The notes: generated by a model not told the origin, from the sequence alone. A stretch of DNA of 64,000 nucleotides from an uncultured Flavobacteriaceae bacterium (GCA_943787365.1 CALSMD010000003.1:62001-126000), one strand, 5' to 3'; counted from the first letter of the stretch, positions 7,748 to 17,010 are shown. Program-made: numbers and translations.

Positions 7748-8860
7748 CTAAGAAAACATATCCTTCACCTTTTCAAAAAACGATTTATCCGAGCTCTCTG
7801 GTTTTGGAGAAAAATGCTCATCCGTTTTCATTTTTTCAAAAAACGATTTTTGTTCTTTGCTCAAAGTTTTTGGCGTCCACACGTTGATATGCACTAACAA
7901 ATCGCCACGGCTATACCCATTGATATTTGGAATTCCTTTCCCTCTAAGACGTAGTATTTTACCAGACTGTACACCTGCTTCAATTTTCAAACGGACTTTG
8001 CCAGTCACGGTGTCAATCTCAATAGACGATCCTAAAATCGCATCGGGTAGACTCACATACAAATCATAATGCAAGTTATCCCCTTCACGCTGCAAGGTTG
8101 GATGGGTTTCTTCGGTAATAGCAACTAATAAATCGCCTGAAATTCCATTCCCAGGAGCGGCATTTCCTTTGCCTGTCACTTTTAACTGCATGCCATCAAC
8201 GACACCCGCAGGAATTTTTATGGAGACTGTTTCCTCTTCCACCACAAATCCTTGCGAATCTGAATTTGGAGGACGTTTATCAATACTTTGTCCGGTACCA
8301 CCACACGCATTACAAGGAGATGCGGTTTGCATACGTCCTAAAATGGTATTGGTAATTCGAGTCACTTGCCCTTGTCCATTACAGGTAGAACAGGTTCTGT
8401 ACGTCACCCCTTTGGCTTGGGTTTTTCGCTTGACTTTAACTTTCTTTTCAACACCGTTCGCAATTTCTTCAAGTGTTAACTTGACACGAATACGAAGGTT
8501 ACTGCCTTTCATCACACGCTGACGTTGTCCGCCACCGAAGCCTCCGAAACCACCTCCGCCACCGCCGAAAATATCGCCGAACTGACTAAAGATGTCATCC
8601 ATATTCATGTGACCGCCACCACCACCGTGACCACCTTCAAACGCCCGATGACCATATTGATCAAAACGTGCTTTTTTGTCAGCATCACTTAATATTTCAT
8701 AAGCTTCTGCAGCTTCTTTAAATTTATCTTCAGCCGTTTTATCATCTGGATTTTTATCCGGGTGATATTTCACAGCCATTTTTCTGTAAGCTTTTTTTAT
8801 TTCTGCAGCAGAGGCACTTTTGTTAATGCCTAATATGTCGTAATAATCGCGTTTTGCCAT
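7748..8860 (-). CDS. dnaJ: Molecular chaperone DnaJ (Hsp40)
   Basis: 370 residues. J-domain at residues 1-70 with HPDKNPDDK, Gly/Phe-rich linker (about 75-115), cysteine-rich region, and two C-terminal beta domains (IPAGVVDGMQL, LRGKGIPNINGYSRGDLLVH). It stimulates the ATPase of DnaK. Unusually, only two CxxCxGxG repeats (CSTCNGQG and CNACGGTG) are present instead of the four of E. coli DnaJ, so only one zinc site can form; I recall the same in other flavobacterial DnaJ proteins. It follows grpE by 31 bases in one operon. Confidence 0.97.
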   Translation of the reverse strand: MAKRDYYDILGINKSASAAEIKKAYRKMAVKYHPDKNPDDKTAEDKFKEAAEAYEILSDADKKARFDQYGHRAFEGGHGGGGGHMNMDDIFSQFGDIFGGGGGGFGGFGGGQRQRVMKGSNLRIRVKLTLEEIANGVEKKVKVKRKTQAKGVTYRTCSTCNGQGQVTRITNTILGRMQTASPCNACGGTGQSIDKRPPNSDSQGFVVEEETVSIKIPAGVVDGMQLKVTGKGNAAPGNGISGDLLVAITEETHPTLQREGDNLHYDLYVSLPDAILGSSIEIDTVTGKVRLKIEAGVQSGKILRLRGKGIPNINGYSRGDLLVHINVWTPKTLSKEQKSFFEKMKTDEHFSPKPESSDKSFFEKVKDMFS

Positions 8861-8891
8861 CTCGGTATTGTACTTTTAAATCTTAATTAAA

Positions 8892-9428
8892 TTAGTTTCC
8901 AATCACTACTTTTGGAAAACGAATCACTTTATCACCTAACTTGTAGCCTTTTTCAATCACATCAATGATTTTCCCTTTCATATCCTCTGTTGGAGCTGGA
9001 ATTTGAGTAATTGCTTCATGGTTATCGGCATTAAATACATCTCCAGAACGAACCTCAACAAGCTCCAATCCTTTTTGCTCAAGCGTGGATGATAATTTAT
9101 TTTTAATCAGCTCTACGCCTTTTGAAAGTTCAGTCGCTTCACTTTTAGACATTTCTAACAGAGCACGGTCAAAGTCATCTACTACGGGCAACAACGCCTT
9201 GATGACATCTTGGCTTGCCGTAGAAAATAATTCAATACGCTCTTTTGTCGTACGTCGTTTGTAGTTTTCAAACTCGGCAAACAGACGTAAAAACTTGTCT
9301 TTTTCTTGTGCTAAATCGGCTGTCAATTGTTCCTCTACTGAGAGTTCAACAATGGTTTCTGTAGCCGTTTCATTTGCTATATTTTCTTCTGGAAGTTCAA
9401 CTTCCACTTTGGTATCTTTTTTACTCAT
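8892..9428 (-). CDS. grpE: Nucleotide exchange factor GrpE
   Basis: 178 residues with an acidic N-terminus, a long coiled coil (about 30-75, containing LRLFAEFENYKRRTTKER), and the C-terminal beta domain with NHEAITQIPA and DKVIRFPKVVIG. It releases ADP from DnaK. First gene of the grpE-dnaJ operon; a good promoter lies 50-80 bases upstream. No CIRCE element was noticed; control by other means is likely in this phylum. Confidence 0.97.
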   Translation of the reverse strand: MSKKDTKVEVELPEENIANETATETIVELSVEEQLTADLAQEKDKFLRLFAEFENYKRRTTKERIELFSTASQDVIKALLPVVDDFDRALLEMSKSEATELSKGVELIKNKLSSTLEQKGLELVEVRSGDVFNADNHEAITQIPAPTEDMKGKIIDVIEKGYKLGDKVIRFPKVVIGN

Positions 9429-9477
9429 CGTATGTATAAACGCGTTGGGTGATTAATTTTTGTTTTATAACCAATGG

Positions 9478-9510
9478 CAAAAGTACTGCCAATATTAATA
9501 AAATGTCAAA
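9478..9510 (-). promoter_or_regulatory. Promoter of grpE-dnaJ
   Basis: On the minus strand, TTTG (complement of 9507-9510), 21 bases, then TACTTTTG (complement of 9478-9485). This fits the Bacteroidota -33/-7 consensus. The start codon is about 50 bases downstream. Confidence 0.6.
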
Positions 9511-9574
9511 ATGTCACAAAGTATTTTTGTGATCTAAGCTTGTTAAAAATAGTATTTGTAATCAAACGACCGAT

Positions 9575-10486
9575 TTAGACAATCAAATCTTCTAAAGCGG
9601 GTTCAAGTTCTAGGTAGTTAAATTTAAAACCTGCCTCTTGAATTTTGGTCGCACAGACCCTTTGACTTTCCAGCGCGATGGCACGCATTTCGCCCAACAT
9701 GAGTTGGAGGGCAAACTCAGGAACATTGGGCAATACCAACGGACGCTGAAGGATTTTAGCGATTAATTTTGTGAGTTCTATTTGTTGTACAGGATTTGGT
9801 GCCACAGCATTGTAAACACCTTCTAATTTTGATTCCAATACAAACATAAATAAGCGTACTAAATCATCAATATGAATCCAAGATTGCCACTGATCTCCAG
9901 AACCTAAAGCGGCACCAAAATAGTTTTTAATAGGACCCATAATTTTAGGCAATGCACCTTCATGCGTATCCAATACAATTCCAATGCGCAACGCCGTTGT
10001 TTTGACATCGAGAGATTGGAAGGGTTTTAAACTGCCTTCCCAAGACTTCACAACGCTTCGTAAAAAACTGGCGTCGGTTCCTTGAAATTTTTCATCGTAA
10101 TAACGTGTTTTAGAATCTGGATAGATTCCAATCGCACTTGCAGAAATGATATGTTTGACAGTAAATTTATGGGTTTCGATACTTGAATGCAACAACGCTA
10201 AGGCATCCGTTCGGCTGGACAGAATAGATGCTTTAGTACTATTGCTCCAACGTTGGGCAATGGAAGATCCTGCTAAATTGAGAATCACTTCTACGCCTTC
10301 AAAACAGTCGACATCGATTGCATTTTCTTGTGGGTTCCAATAAAATCCTTTGTAGTTTGTTTGAGACTCAATCTTGGATTTCCGAGTGGTTAAATAATGT
10401 ACCGTATAGCCATCGGCTAAGCATTGTTTTACCAACGCTTTTCCTACCAATCCAGTAGCTCCAGTAATTAAGAGTGTTTGTCCCAT
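9575..10486 (-). CDS. TIGR01777-family epimerase (SDR39U1/YfcH-like)
   Basis: 303 residues from the ATG at 10486, chosen because the Rossmann motif TLLITGATGLVGKAL starts right after it; a longer in-frame start at 10543 adds unconserved residues. Family features: NLAGSSIAQRWSNSTK, the SR-rich helix and the C-terminal DUF1731 domain (PNPVQQIELTK ... LMLGEM). It is an extended short-chain dehydrogenase/epimerase-like protein binding NAD(P); its substrate is unknown even in well-studied homologues. It runs alongside mnmD on the same strand. Confidence 0.88.
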   Translation of the reverse strand: MGQTLLITGATGLVGKALVKQCLADGYTVHYLTTRKSKIESQTNYKGFYWNPQENAIDVDCFEGVEVILNLAGSSIAQRWSNSTKASILSSRTDALALLHSSIETHKFTVKHIISASAIGIYPDSKTRYYDEKFQGTDASFLRSVVKSWEGSLKPFQSLDVKTTALRIGIVLDTHEGALPKIMGPIKNYFGAALGSGDQWQSWIHIDDLVRLFMFVLESKLEGVYNAVAPNPVQQIELTKLIAKILQRPLVLPNVPEFALQLMLGEMRAIALESQRVCATKIQEAGFKFNYLELEPALEDLIV

Positions 10487-10579
10487 CCTCACAAAACTAG
10501 TGATAACACCTTCTAAATAAATGAATTCAGATAGGTTTAACAATACTTTAAGCTTCCGATCCTATTTATTAGGGAAACA

Positions 10580-11263
10580 CTAACAATGTTCTGGGGACTT
10601 GGTGGCTCTCAACATCTCGCGTTTTCCGGGAGGGCCTTCCAAACGTTCGACCACAAAACCGACGGCCTGCATCGCACGACGCACACTGCCTTTGGCTGCA
10701 TAGGTGACCAAAACACCGTTATTTTTTAAGGCATTAAACATGATTCTAAAAATAGATTCTGTCCATAAATCAGGTTGAACTCGAGCGCCAAACGCATCAA
10801 AATAAATGAGATCAAATGCATTTTCATCTTTTATATCTGTGAAAAACTGTTGTCGTTTTTTTAAGGAGAAATGAGAAGTGACAGAATGTAATTCTTCCCA
10901 TGTAAACTCATGTAATGCATCAAAAATAGCTTGTTGATTTGGATCGATTAGAGATGCATAATTTAATTGTGACAATTCTTCTGCCAAAACAGGATACGCT
11001 TCAACGCCTTCGTAGTGGATTTTAACGCCCTGCGTTGGCGCTTCCAAAGCCGTCACAAATGCATTGAGCCCTGTTCCAAATCCAATTTCAAGAATATGAA
11101 CAGCTGTTGGCTTGTGTGAATTTAGAAAATGATGCAGCCCTGTTTTGAGAAACACATGTTGCGATTCTTGAATGGCACCATGAATCGAATGGTATTGCTC
11201 GTCCCAATCTTCAATTTGAATGGTTTTTGAGCCATCAGAAGTGGTGATGATGCTTCGCTTCAT
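10580..11263 (-). CDS. mnmD: tRNA U34 methyltransferase MnmD (DUF752)
   Basis: 227 residues corresponding to the methyltransferase half of MnmC, without the FAD oxidase half. SAM motif ILEIGFGTGLNAF (about residues 57-69) and the DUF752 signature FDLIYFDAFGARVQPDLW (about 150-167). It methylates the aminomethyl group of the wobble uridine (nm5s2U to mnm5s2U), so another enzyme must supply the nm5 intermediate. Only 6 bases separate it from the DUF4920 lipoprotein gene, an operon arrangement. Confidence 0.88.
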   Translation of the reverse strand: MKRSIITTSDGSKTIQIEDWDEQYHSIHGAIQESQHVFLKTGLHHFLNSHKPTAVHILEIGFGTGLNAFVTALEAPTQGVKIHYEGVEAYPVLAEELSQLNYASLIDPNQQAIFDALHEFTWEELHSVTSHFSLKKRQQFFTDIKDENAFDLIYFDAFGARVQPDLWTESIFRIMFNALKNNGVLVTYAAKGSVRRAMQAVGFVVERLEGPPGKREMLRATKSPEHC

Positions 11264-11269
11264 AAGTGA

Positions 11270-11767
11270 TTAATTTGCTAAAAGCACACCATCGGCTTCA
11301 AAACTATAAGTAAGTTCTGGAGCTACTATGGCTTCAATTTCCAATTCTGAGGCACCTGCATCTTCGGCATAATGCTTTAAATCTGCAACAGAAGTTTCAG
11401 AAATAGTGGCGTATCCATTAATAATAACATCGCCTTTCGCATCCAAAGGCATGAAAAATCCATAATCTTTAAAACGGACCATGAGGTCTTTTTCGTCGCC
11501 CAAATCAAGGGTCATCCAACAGCCTTTTTTGGTGCATACTTCTTTGATTGTCCCCTGTACTTTCGTGAACAACGTATCTGTTTTTTTCATTGTTGAAAAT
11601 GACATCGCTAAGTCGTTCATTGGAAGTACTGATTGTGCATCCAAAGCAGCACCATACACTTCGTAAACTGTCGAGCCTACTTGCACGGGCGACTGTGCCG
11701 GTTGGACTTTTTGTTTACAGGAATGTAATGAGATCGCTAGTATTATAATTAGAAGTGTATTTTTCAT
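11270..11767 (-). CDS. DUF4920 lipoprotein
   Basis: 165 residues with a lipoprotein signal (LAISLHSC, Cys at about 17), then a globular domain containing VQGTIKEVCTKKGCWMTLDLG, the wording I know from DUF4920 proteins of Bacteroidota, which are OB-fold-like and possibly metal- or ligand-binding. The Cys pair in EVCTKKGCW is notable. Exact function is unknown. First gene of a probable operon with mnmD and the epimerase. Confidence 0.75.
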   Translation of the reverse strand: MKNTLLIIILAISLHSCKQKVQPAQSPVQVGSTVYEVYGAALDAQSVLPMNDLAMSFSTMKKTDTLFTKVQGTIKEVCTKKGCWMTLDLGDEKDLMVRFKDYGFFMPLDAKGDVIINGYATISETSVADLKHYAEDAGASELEIEAIVAPELTYSFEADGVLLAN

Positions 11768-11824
11768 TGGTTTGATTTAAATTTTAAATAACGCATAAAT
11801 ATAAGAACTTTTGAAAGAATGATA

Positions 11825-11853
11825 TTGTCGAAGCATTTATTTCTGTAAATTTG
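11825..11853 (+). promoter_or_regulatory. Promoter of ilvE
   Basis: TTG at 11825-11827, 18 bases, TAAATTTG at 11846-11853; the start codon is 28 bases downstream. Fits the Bacteroidota consensus. Confidence 0.55.
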
Positions 11854-11880
11854 TATTTAAGAAATGTTTAAAGCCAACAA

Positions 11881-12933
11881 ATGAATACAATCAAAGTAAC
11901 TCCTACAACAGCATCAAAAATCAACAGCATTGATTTTAAAAACCTTGGATTTGGTACCGTTTTTTCTGACCATATGTTGGTCTGTGATTATAAGAATGGC
12001 GCCTGGGGTACTCCTGAAATTGTGCCTTTTCAACCCATTTCATTAATGCCTTCTGCAAAGATTTTCCATTATGGACAATCAATTTTTGAGGGGATGAAAG
12101 CTTATAAAGATGCGGATAAAAAAACATGGTTGTTTCGTCCGGATGAAAACTTTAAACGTTTTAATATTTCTGCCAAACGCTTGTCAATTCCCGAATTACC
12201 AGAAGCGGTATTTATGGAAGGTTTAAAAGCATTGCTTAAGGTGGACGAACAATGGATTCCGACACAAGACGGAAGCTCACTTTACCTCAGACCCATCATA
12301 TTTGCTACAGGCGAAGGCTTTCATGCCTCTCCAGCAGATGCTTATAAATTCATGATTTGCACAGCCCCTTCGGGAGCTTATTTTGCAGGCAAAGTAAAAG
12401 TACTTATTGAACAAAAATACTCACGTTCCGCGAATGGCGGTGTAGGATATGCGAAGGCAGGTGGTAATTATGCTGGGCAGTTTTACCCGACACAATTAGC
12501 GATTGACAAAGGGTATGACCAAGTGATTTGGACGGATGACAATACGCATGAATATATTGAAGAAGCGGGCGCGATGAACATATTTGTTCGTATTAACGAT
12601 ACGCTTATCACAGGACCAACAAGTGATCGAATTTTGGATGGCATCACAAGAAAAAGTATTCTTGACATTGCCAAAGACGAAGGCATCAAGGTTGAAGTCC
12701 GAAAATTCACCGTCACCGAAATTGTCGAAGCGTCTAAAAATGGTAGTTTAAAAGAAATGTTTGGCGCAGGAACTGCGGCTGTTATTTCTCCAATTGCGAC
12801 TTTTGGATTTAAAGACACCGATTACGACTTGCCAGAACTTGAAAACCCAGTTGCGTTAAAATTAAAAAAACGCATCATGGACATTCAAACAAACAAAGCG
12901 GAAGATTTATTTGGCTGGACTGTAAACGTATAA
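11881..12933 (+). CDS. ilvE: Branched-chain amino acid aminotransferase
   Basis: 350 residues, the type II (BCAT) length. Family landmarks: FHYGQSIFEGMKAY near residue 60, the PLP-lysine in GYAKAGGNYAG (about residue 190), EEAGAMNIFV and the C-terminal FGAGTAAVISPIA. It transfers the amino group between glutamate and the 2-oxo acids of Leu, Ile and Val. It has its own promoter and stands alone rather than in an ilv operon. Confidence 0.95.
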   Translation: MNTIKVTPTTASKINSIDFKNLGFGTVFSDHMLVCDYKNGAWGTPEIVPFQPISLMPSAKIFHYGQSIFEGMKAYKDADKKTWLFRPDENFKRFNISAKRLSIPELPEAVFMEGLKALLKVDEQWIPTQDGSSLYLRPIIFATGEGFHASPADAYKFMICTAPSGAYFAGKVKVLIEQKYSRSANGGVGYAKAGGNYAGQFYPTQLAIDKGYDQVIWTDDNTHEYIEEAGAMNIFVRINDTLITGPTSDRILDGITRKSILDIAKDEGIKVEVRKFTVTEIVEASKNGSLKEMFGAGTAAVISPIATFGFKDTDYDLPELENPVALKLKKRIMDIQTNKAEDLFGWTVNV

Positions 12934-12936
12934 ATT

Positions 12937-13326
12937 CTAAGACTCCAAAATCTCTTGGATATTGGGCTTAAAATAGTGCGGACCTTTCAGTACTTTTCCG
13001 TCTTCGCGGTAAATAGGTTGGCCATCCTCGCCTAATTTGCTCATATTGCTGCGTTGAATTTCCTCAAAAACAGCTTCTATTTTGTGCTGCATTCCATGTT
13101 CAATAATTGTCCCACAGAGAATATAAAGCATATCCCCCAAGGCATCGGCAACTTCTACCATATCGTTGTTATTGGCGGCTTCTAAATACTCTTCATTTTC
13201 TTCTTTCATTAAATCAAAACGAAGCGTGTTTTTGGCTGTGCCTAAATCGGCTTTGAGAGAGGTTCTATAGCCAATTTTGAAGGCTTCATGGAATTCTTGA
13301 ACTGCTTTTATTTTAGATTTCATCAA
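12937..13326 (-). CDS. MazG-like nucleoside triphosphate pyrophosphohydrolase
   Basis: 129 residues of the all-alpha NTP pyrophosphohydrolase superfamily. The metal-binding pattern appears as EENEEYLEA followed by EVADALGDMLYILCG (ExxE...ExxD), and the C-terminal DGQPIYREDGKVLKGPHYFKPN extension is typical of the HAD-hydrolase-associated or phosphoribosyl-ATP-like subgroup. It probably hydrolyses a non-canonical or excess nucleotide; substrate unknown. Start may be the second Met (13323). Convergent with ilvE by 3 bases. Confidence 0.8.
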   Translation of the reverse strand: MMKSKIKAVQEFHEAFKIGYRTSLKADLGTAKNTLRFDLMKEENEEYLEAANNNDMVEVADALGDMLYILCGTIIEHGMQHKIEAVFEEIQRSNMSKLGEDGQPIYREDGKVLKGPHYFKPNIQEILES

Positions 13327-13396
13327 TTTAATTTTTATACATTTTAACGCCTCAAAGAAGAGGGATCAAACATGCTGTGATTCTTATAATTTTTTA

Positions 13397-13404
13397 TAAA
13401 TTTG
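13397..13404 (+). promoter_or_regulatory. -7 element of the 62-residue gene
   Basis: TAAATTTG at 13397-13404, 31 bases before the ATG at 13436. A clear -33 element is not seen. Confidence 0.45.
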
Positions 13405-13435
13405 ACTGAATTTATAAGTCTAAAAATACACAATT

Positions 13436-13624
13436 ATGTTCAGTCAAGGACAACTTACTTTCGGAATCCTATTTGCCATTGTTTTTATGGGTGTTATCAT
13501 CTATGCCTACCGCAAGGATTTTAACCTTCATCAAAAATATTACAAAGGAAGTTTATGGGTGTTACTGGCTTTTGTTAGTTTTATCGCAGGCATCGCTGCT
13601 ATCAAATTTATTTTAGGCTACTAA
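13436..13624 (+). CDS. Small membrane protein, 62 residues
   Basis: Two hydrophobic helices (about residues 9-23 and 40-59) connected by a charged stretch AYRKDFNLHQKYYKGS. It has its own promoter and a strong terminator, both good signs of a real gene. I do not recognise a named family; it resembles small two-pass proteins conserved in Flavobacteriaceae. No function can be assigned. Confidence 0.65.
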   Translation: MFSQGQLTFGILFAIVFMGVIIYAYRKDFNLHQKYYKGSLWVLLAFVSFIAGIAAIKFILGY

Positions 13625-13625
13625 A

Positions 13626-13659
13626 AAAAGTCACTTACCTTTTTAGATAAGTGACTTTT
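13626..13659. terminator. Bidirectional intrinsic terminator
   Basis: A 12-bp perfect stem, AAAAGTCACTTA (13626-13637) and TAAGTGACTTTT (13648-13659), with a 10-base loop and flanking A/T runs. It sits between the convergent 62-residue gene and the dipeptidyl peptidase III gene and can serve both. Confidence 0.85.
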
Positions 13660-13682
13660 GAATTGTATTGAATTAAATCTCC

Positions 13683-15734
13683 TTAGTTAACTTCTGGCAA
13701 AAAGCCGTAGTTCTCAGAATAATACAACATCTGACCTACAAAACTCTCTACATACTTTACCTCAATTGAAGTAATCGCACCCTCGGCATCTGTTTGTGGC
13801 ACCAACACTGGATTCACAAAACCACCATAGGCTGCAGATTTAAATTGTTTATTACGTTCTAAAACTTCTGCATGGATCACTTGGTTTACTTTCACGCCAT
13901 ATCCTTCTACCAAGTCTTGCACTGCTGCAAAATCACCTTCAGACTTGATACGCTGAGTTTCGCGCAATAACTGACCGAATAAATCGTGTAGTTTTTCATA
14001 ATCATTGATATTGAAATACGTTTTCCCATCACGGATTACTTTTTCAATCACATTGTCCTTAAGTCCTTTTTCATACGCCCAAGCACTCACCCACTGACGG
14101 TTTCTCATGTGCGCTTCTTCTACATCATCTCCTAAGTTCAAACGAATCAATTGAGTCATTAAACCATTTCTGATATAGCCATCAAAAGCCGCCATTCCAA
14201 CAGCTTTCCAATCTTTTACCAAGCCTAATTCTTGTAATTTCGGATTGTATAAATAATAAAGACCTACCAAATCAGCACGTCCTTCTTCTAAAGTAGAAGC
14301 GTAATTTTTTAAAGTTTCTTTAGTTTCACCAACGCCTGGGTTTAATTGTCCCGATGCATGTCCCACAACTTCGTGAAGTGCCGTGTGTAACTTATCGCCT
14401 AGTTGACCGTATTTTTTCTCTAGCTCATATTCTTCATCGTCATGTACAAATTCTTTAAGTCTTCCAGAACTTCCAGAATTGTTATACGCATTTGTGATGT
14501 TTCCTAAAGAAACGGACTTACTTCCAACCTCAGCACGAATCCAGTTCGCATTTGGAAGGTTCACCCCAATTGGAGTGGTTGGCGACGCATCGCCTGCTTC
14601 TCCTGCAACATTGACTGTTTTATAACTCACGCCTACAACATTTTCCTTTTTATGTTCTGGAAATAATGGTGAATTGTCCTCGAACCATTGTGCATTTTTA
14701 GACAAGACTTCCATTTTTGAAGACATGTCAAAATCTTTAATTTGAACAATCGTTTCGTAAGAACCTCTGTACCCTAAAGGATCGTTATAAACTTCAATAA
14801 AACTATTGATGTAATCTATATTTCCTTCCGTTGCGGCAGTCCATGCGACGTTGTAATCGTCCCATATTTGTAAATCGCCTGTATTGTAATATTTTATGAG
14901 CAATCCTAAAGCATCGCCTTGTGCTTGATTTTCTGCAACTCCTTTGGCCAACTCTAACCACTTAACAATTTCATCAATCGCTACGCCATACAAGCCACCT
15001 GATTTATACACACGTTCTTGTAACTCCCCATTAACTTTTACAAGCTGTGAATTTAAACCATGAGATAAAGGTTTTTTAGGATTTGGCGATTTGATTTTAG
15101 AATAAAACGATTCTACATCTGCGTTTGTCACACCAGGTCCGTAGAAGTTAACAGCAGAAGCAGCTACATTGTCTACCCCTTTGGCTTGATTTACTTTCTT
15201 AGCATCTACATCATTAAAAATCACTTCAAAAGCTTCGCCTTCTAAAACTGTATTTGAATCGGCTAAAATAGACGTTAGATATTCCGAAGAAAAATCAGGT
15301 TTCATTTTCGCATTGCTATAATGGTGATGAATTCCGTTACTGAACCAAACACGTTTCATATAAACTTCAAAAGCCGTCCAATCTGCAGTGGTTTTATCAC
15401 CCTTAAAATTGGTGTATACACTTTCGAGTGCCGTACGGATAGTTAAATTATGTCGGTAATTTTGATCCCACATAATGTCACGACCTGACAAACCTGCTTT
15501 GGTTAAATAGTAAACAAGTTTTTGTTCTTTCAAGGTTAAATTCTCCCATCCTGGGATTTGATAACGTAATACTTTCAGGTCTGCAAATTGCTCAACCATA
15601 ATAGGGAAATTTTCTTCAGCACTAACAGTGATAAAGTTGGAATCCATAACTTCTGAGTTGTTCTCAGTTTTGCAGGACCAAAAAAATTGAGCTAATACAA
15701 TCGAGCCCAATGCGATTTTAGATAATAGTTTCAT
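13683..15734 (-). CDS. Dipeptidyl peptidase III-like metallopeptidase (M49), lipoprotein
   Basis: 683 residues with a lipoprotein signal ending FFWSC (Cys21). The zinc site is HEVVGH at residues 454-459 and EEGRAD at 483-488, where M49 enzymes carry HExxGH and EExRAD. These enzymes cleave dipeptides from the N-terminus of short peptides; bacterial homologues with five residues between the two zinc His, as here, are active in Bacteroides. The lipid anchor suggests a periplasmic or envelope position. This family is sometimes mislabelled dihydrofolate reductase in databases. Confidence 0.88.
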   Translation of the reverse strand: MKLLSKIALGSIVLAQFFWSCKTENNSEVMDSNFITVSAEENFPIMVEQFADLKVLRYQIPGWENLTLKEQKLVYYLTKAGLSGRDIMWDQNYRHNLTIRTALESVYTNFKGDKTTADWTAFEVYMKRVWFSNGIHHHYSNAKMKPDFSSEYLTSILADSNTVLEGEAFEVIFNDVDAKKVNQAKGVDNVAASAVNFYGPGVTNADVESFYSKIKSPNPKKPLSHGLNSQLVKVNGELQERVYKSGGLYGVAIDEIVKWLELAKGVAENQAQGDALGLLIKYYNTGDLQIWDDYNVAWTAATEGNIDYINSFIEVYNDPLGYRGSYETIVQIKDFDMSSKMEVLSKNAQWFEDNSPLFPEHKKENVVGVSYKTVNVAGEAGDASPTTPIGVNLPNANWIRAEVGSKSVSLGNITNAYNNSGSSGRLKEFVHDDEEYELEKKYGQLGDKLHTALHEVVGHASGQLNPGVGETKETLKNYASTLEEGRADLVGLYYLYNPKLQELGLVKDWKAVGMAAFDGYIRNGLMTQLIRLNLGDDVEEAHMRNRQWVSAWAYEKGLKDNVIEKVIRDGKTYFNINDYEKLHDLFGQLLRETQRIKSEGDFAAVQDLVEGYGVKVNQVIHAEVLERNKQFKSAAYGGFVNPVLVPQTDAEGAITSIEVKYVESFVGQMLYYSENYGFLPEVN

Positions 15735-15939
15735 TTGATTTTAAATTTAAGTTTAATAGTTTGTTTGAGAGATAATTCAAATATCAACGAATATAATGTA
15801 TTTTCATCAACTAATAAAAATCATTTTTTGTTGTTACTAAGAAATCTATTTTTAATTTAGCGGAAACTATAAATAAATAAACCATCCATCACTTAATCTT
15901 GATACCCAAGAAAATGATTAAATGGATGTAACATTCTTG

Positions 15940-15959
15940 CACTGAGCGCAGTCGAAGTG
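15940..15959. repeat. Interspersed palindromic repeat (20 bp)
   Basis: CACTGAGCGCAGTCGAAGTG, whose ends CACT and AGTG are complementary. I know this sequence as a frequent intergenic element in Bacteroidota genomes. It lies 30 bases before crcB. Only one copy was seen in this window; it is not a fluoride riboswitch. Confidence 0.55.
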
Positions 15960-15988
15960 TGACCTTAAAAAACAATAAATAAAAACAC

Positions 15989-16360
15989 ATGAAGCAAGTT
16001 TTATTAGTCTTTATAGGCGGTGGCGTTGGAAGTGCACTGCGATATCTGGTCGGAAAGTTTTTAAAGACTTCCACTTCTGGGTTTCCTTGGGGTACTTTTT
16101 CTGTAAACGTACTGGGCAGTTTGCTCATCGGAATTTTGATGGGTGTTGCCTTAAAAAATAGCAGTTTTTCCGAAAATCAAACCTTGCTTTTGATCACCGG
16201 GTTTTGTGGCGGCTTTACCACCTTTTCAGCCTTTGCGTATGAAAATCAAGTGTTTCTAAAAGAAGGTGATTTTACAAGTTTTTTCATATATACCTTAGGC
16301 TCAATTACCCTTGGACTTGCAGCCGTGTTTTTAGGTCTTTTTATCTCCAAAAGTTTTTAA
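15989..16360 (+). CDS. crcB: Fluoride channel CrcB/FluC
   Basis: 123 residues with four membrane helices. Landmarks: GGGVGSALRYLVG at the N-terminus, FPWGTFSVNVLGSLLIG with the central Asn, and GFCGGFTTFSAFAYE with the Phe box and the Na-binding GGFTTFS. It works as an antiparallel dimer that lets fluoride out of the cell. No fluoride riboswitch is recognisable upstream. Its stop overlaps the stop of the convergent DUF1684 gene. Confidence 0.95.
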   Translation: MKQVLLVFIGGGVGSALRYLVGKFLKTSTSGFPWGTFSVNVLGSLLIGILMGVALKNSSFSENQTLLLITGFCGGFTTFSAFAYENQVFLKEGDFTSFFIYTLGSITLGLAAVFLGLFISKSF

Positions 16361-16968
16361 TGGTCTTTAAAGCGTTTGACACCTGCATTCATTTTTAGAG
16401 GAAGGTAATTTTCTCTCGGCACAATTGGGCAGGAATATTTTTCATTGTAAGCACAGTAAGGATTGTAGGATTTATTAAAATCGATCGTCATCTTATCACC
16501 CGTAGGAATACTTAAATCAATATAGCGACCACCTCCATAGGTTTCCGTTCCGTTTGTGTCATCCAAAAAAGGAAGAAATAAATAGTCCGATTCAACCTCA
16601 TCATCTGGGTCTGGCGCGCCTTGATACACGTTTAATTTATAAGACTCCTTATTAATAGTGAACGACAAAACTCCATAAACGCGTTCTTTAGTCACCCGTT
16701 TGGTAGTGGTTTTCATATCAAAAAAAGGAGTGTTTGGAGTACGCATTAATTCCGCTTCTACAACAAACAGAGAATCAATAGGAAAAAAGACAAGGCCTTC
16801 AAATGCTTTTAAATCCTTGGATTTTAAGGGAGATTTAGAGGCGTCTTTAAAAAAACTATTTTGTTCAGTTTGAAATTCCGACTGTGCTTTTAAAGGTCGT
16901 TTTTGAGATTGGCAACCTACTAAAAATAAGAGTGCTAAGACACTATAAAAAATAGAGTTCGTTTTCAT
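16357..16968 (-). CDS. DUF1684 lipoprotein
   Basis: 203 residues from the ATG at 16968, where a lipoprotein signal begins (FLVGC); the frame is open further upstream without a better start. DUF1684 landmarks: a central YGVLSFTINKESYKLNVYQ strand pair, YLFLPFLDDTNGTETYGGGRYIDL and NKSYNPYCAYNEKYSCPIVPRENYLPL, with its conserved NPYC...CP cysteines. The family is widespread and of unknown function. It follows the Lrp regulator gene by 42 bases. Confidence 0.85.
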   Translation of the reverse strand: MKTNSIFYSVLALLFLVGCQSQKRPLKAQSEFQTEQNSFFKDASKSPLKSKDLKAFEGLVFFPIDSLFVVEAELMRTPNTPFFDMKTTTKRVTKERVYGVLSFTINKESYKLNVYQGAPDPDDEVESDYLFLPFLDDTNGTETYGGGRYIDLSIPTGDKMTIDFNKSYNPYCAYNEKYSCPIVPRENYLPLKMNAGVKRFKDH

Positions 16969-17010
16969 CTGGGTATATTTTATTATTTGTTCATGAATAT
17001 AAAAATACAA

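Noticed and set aside
15735-15988. Fluoride riboswitch before crcB
   Set aside because: None of the conserved crcB-motif blocks is visible; the stretch holds only an interspersed 20-bp palindromic repeat.
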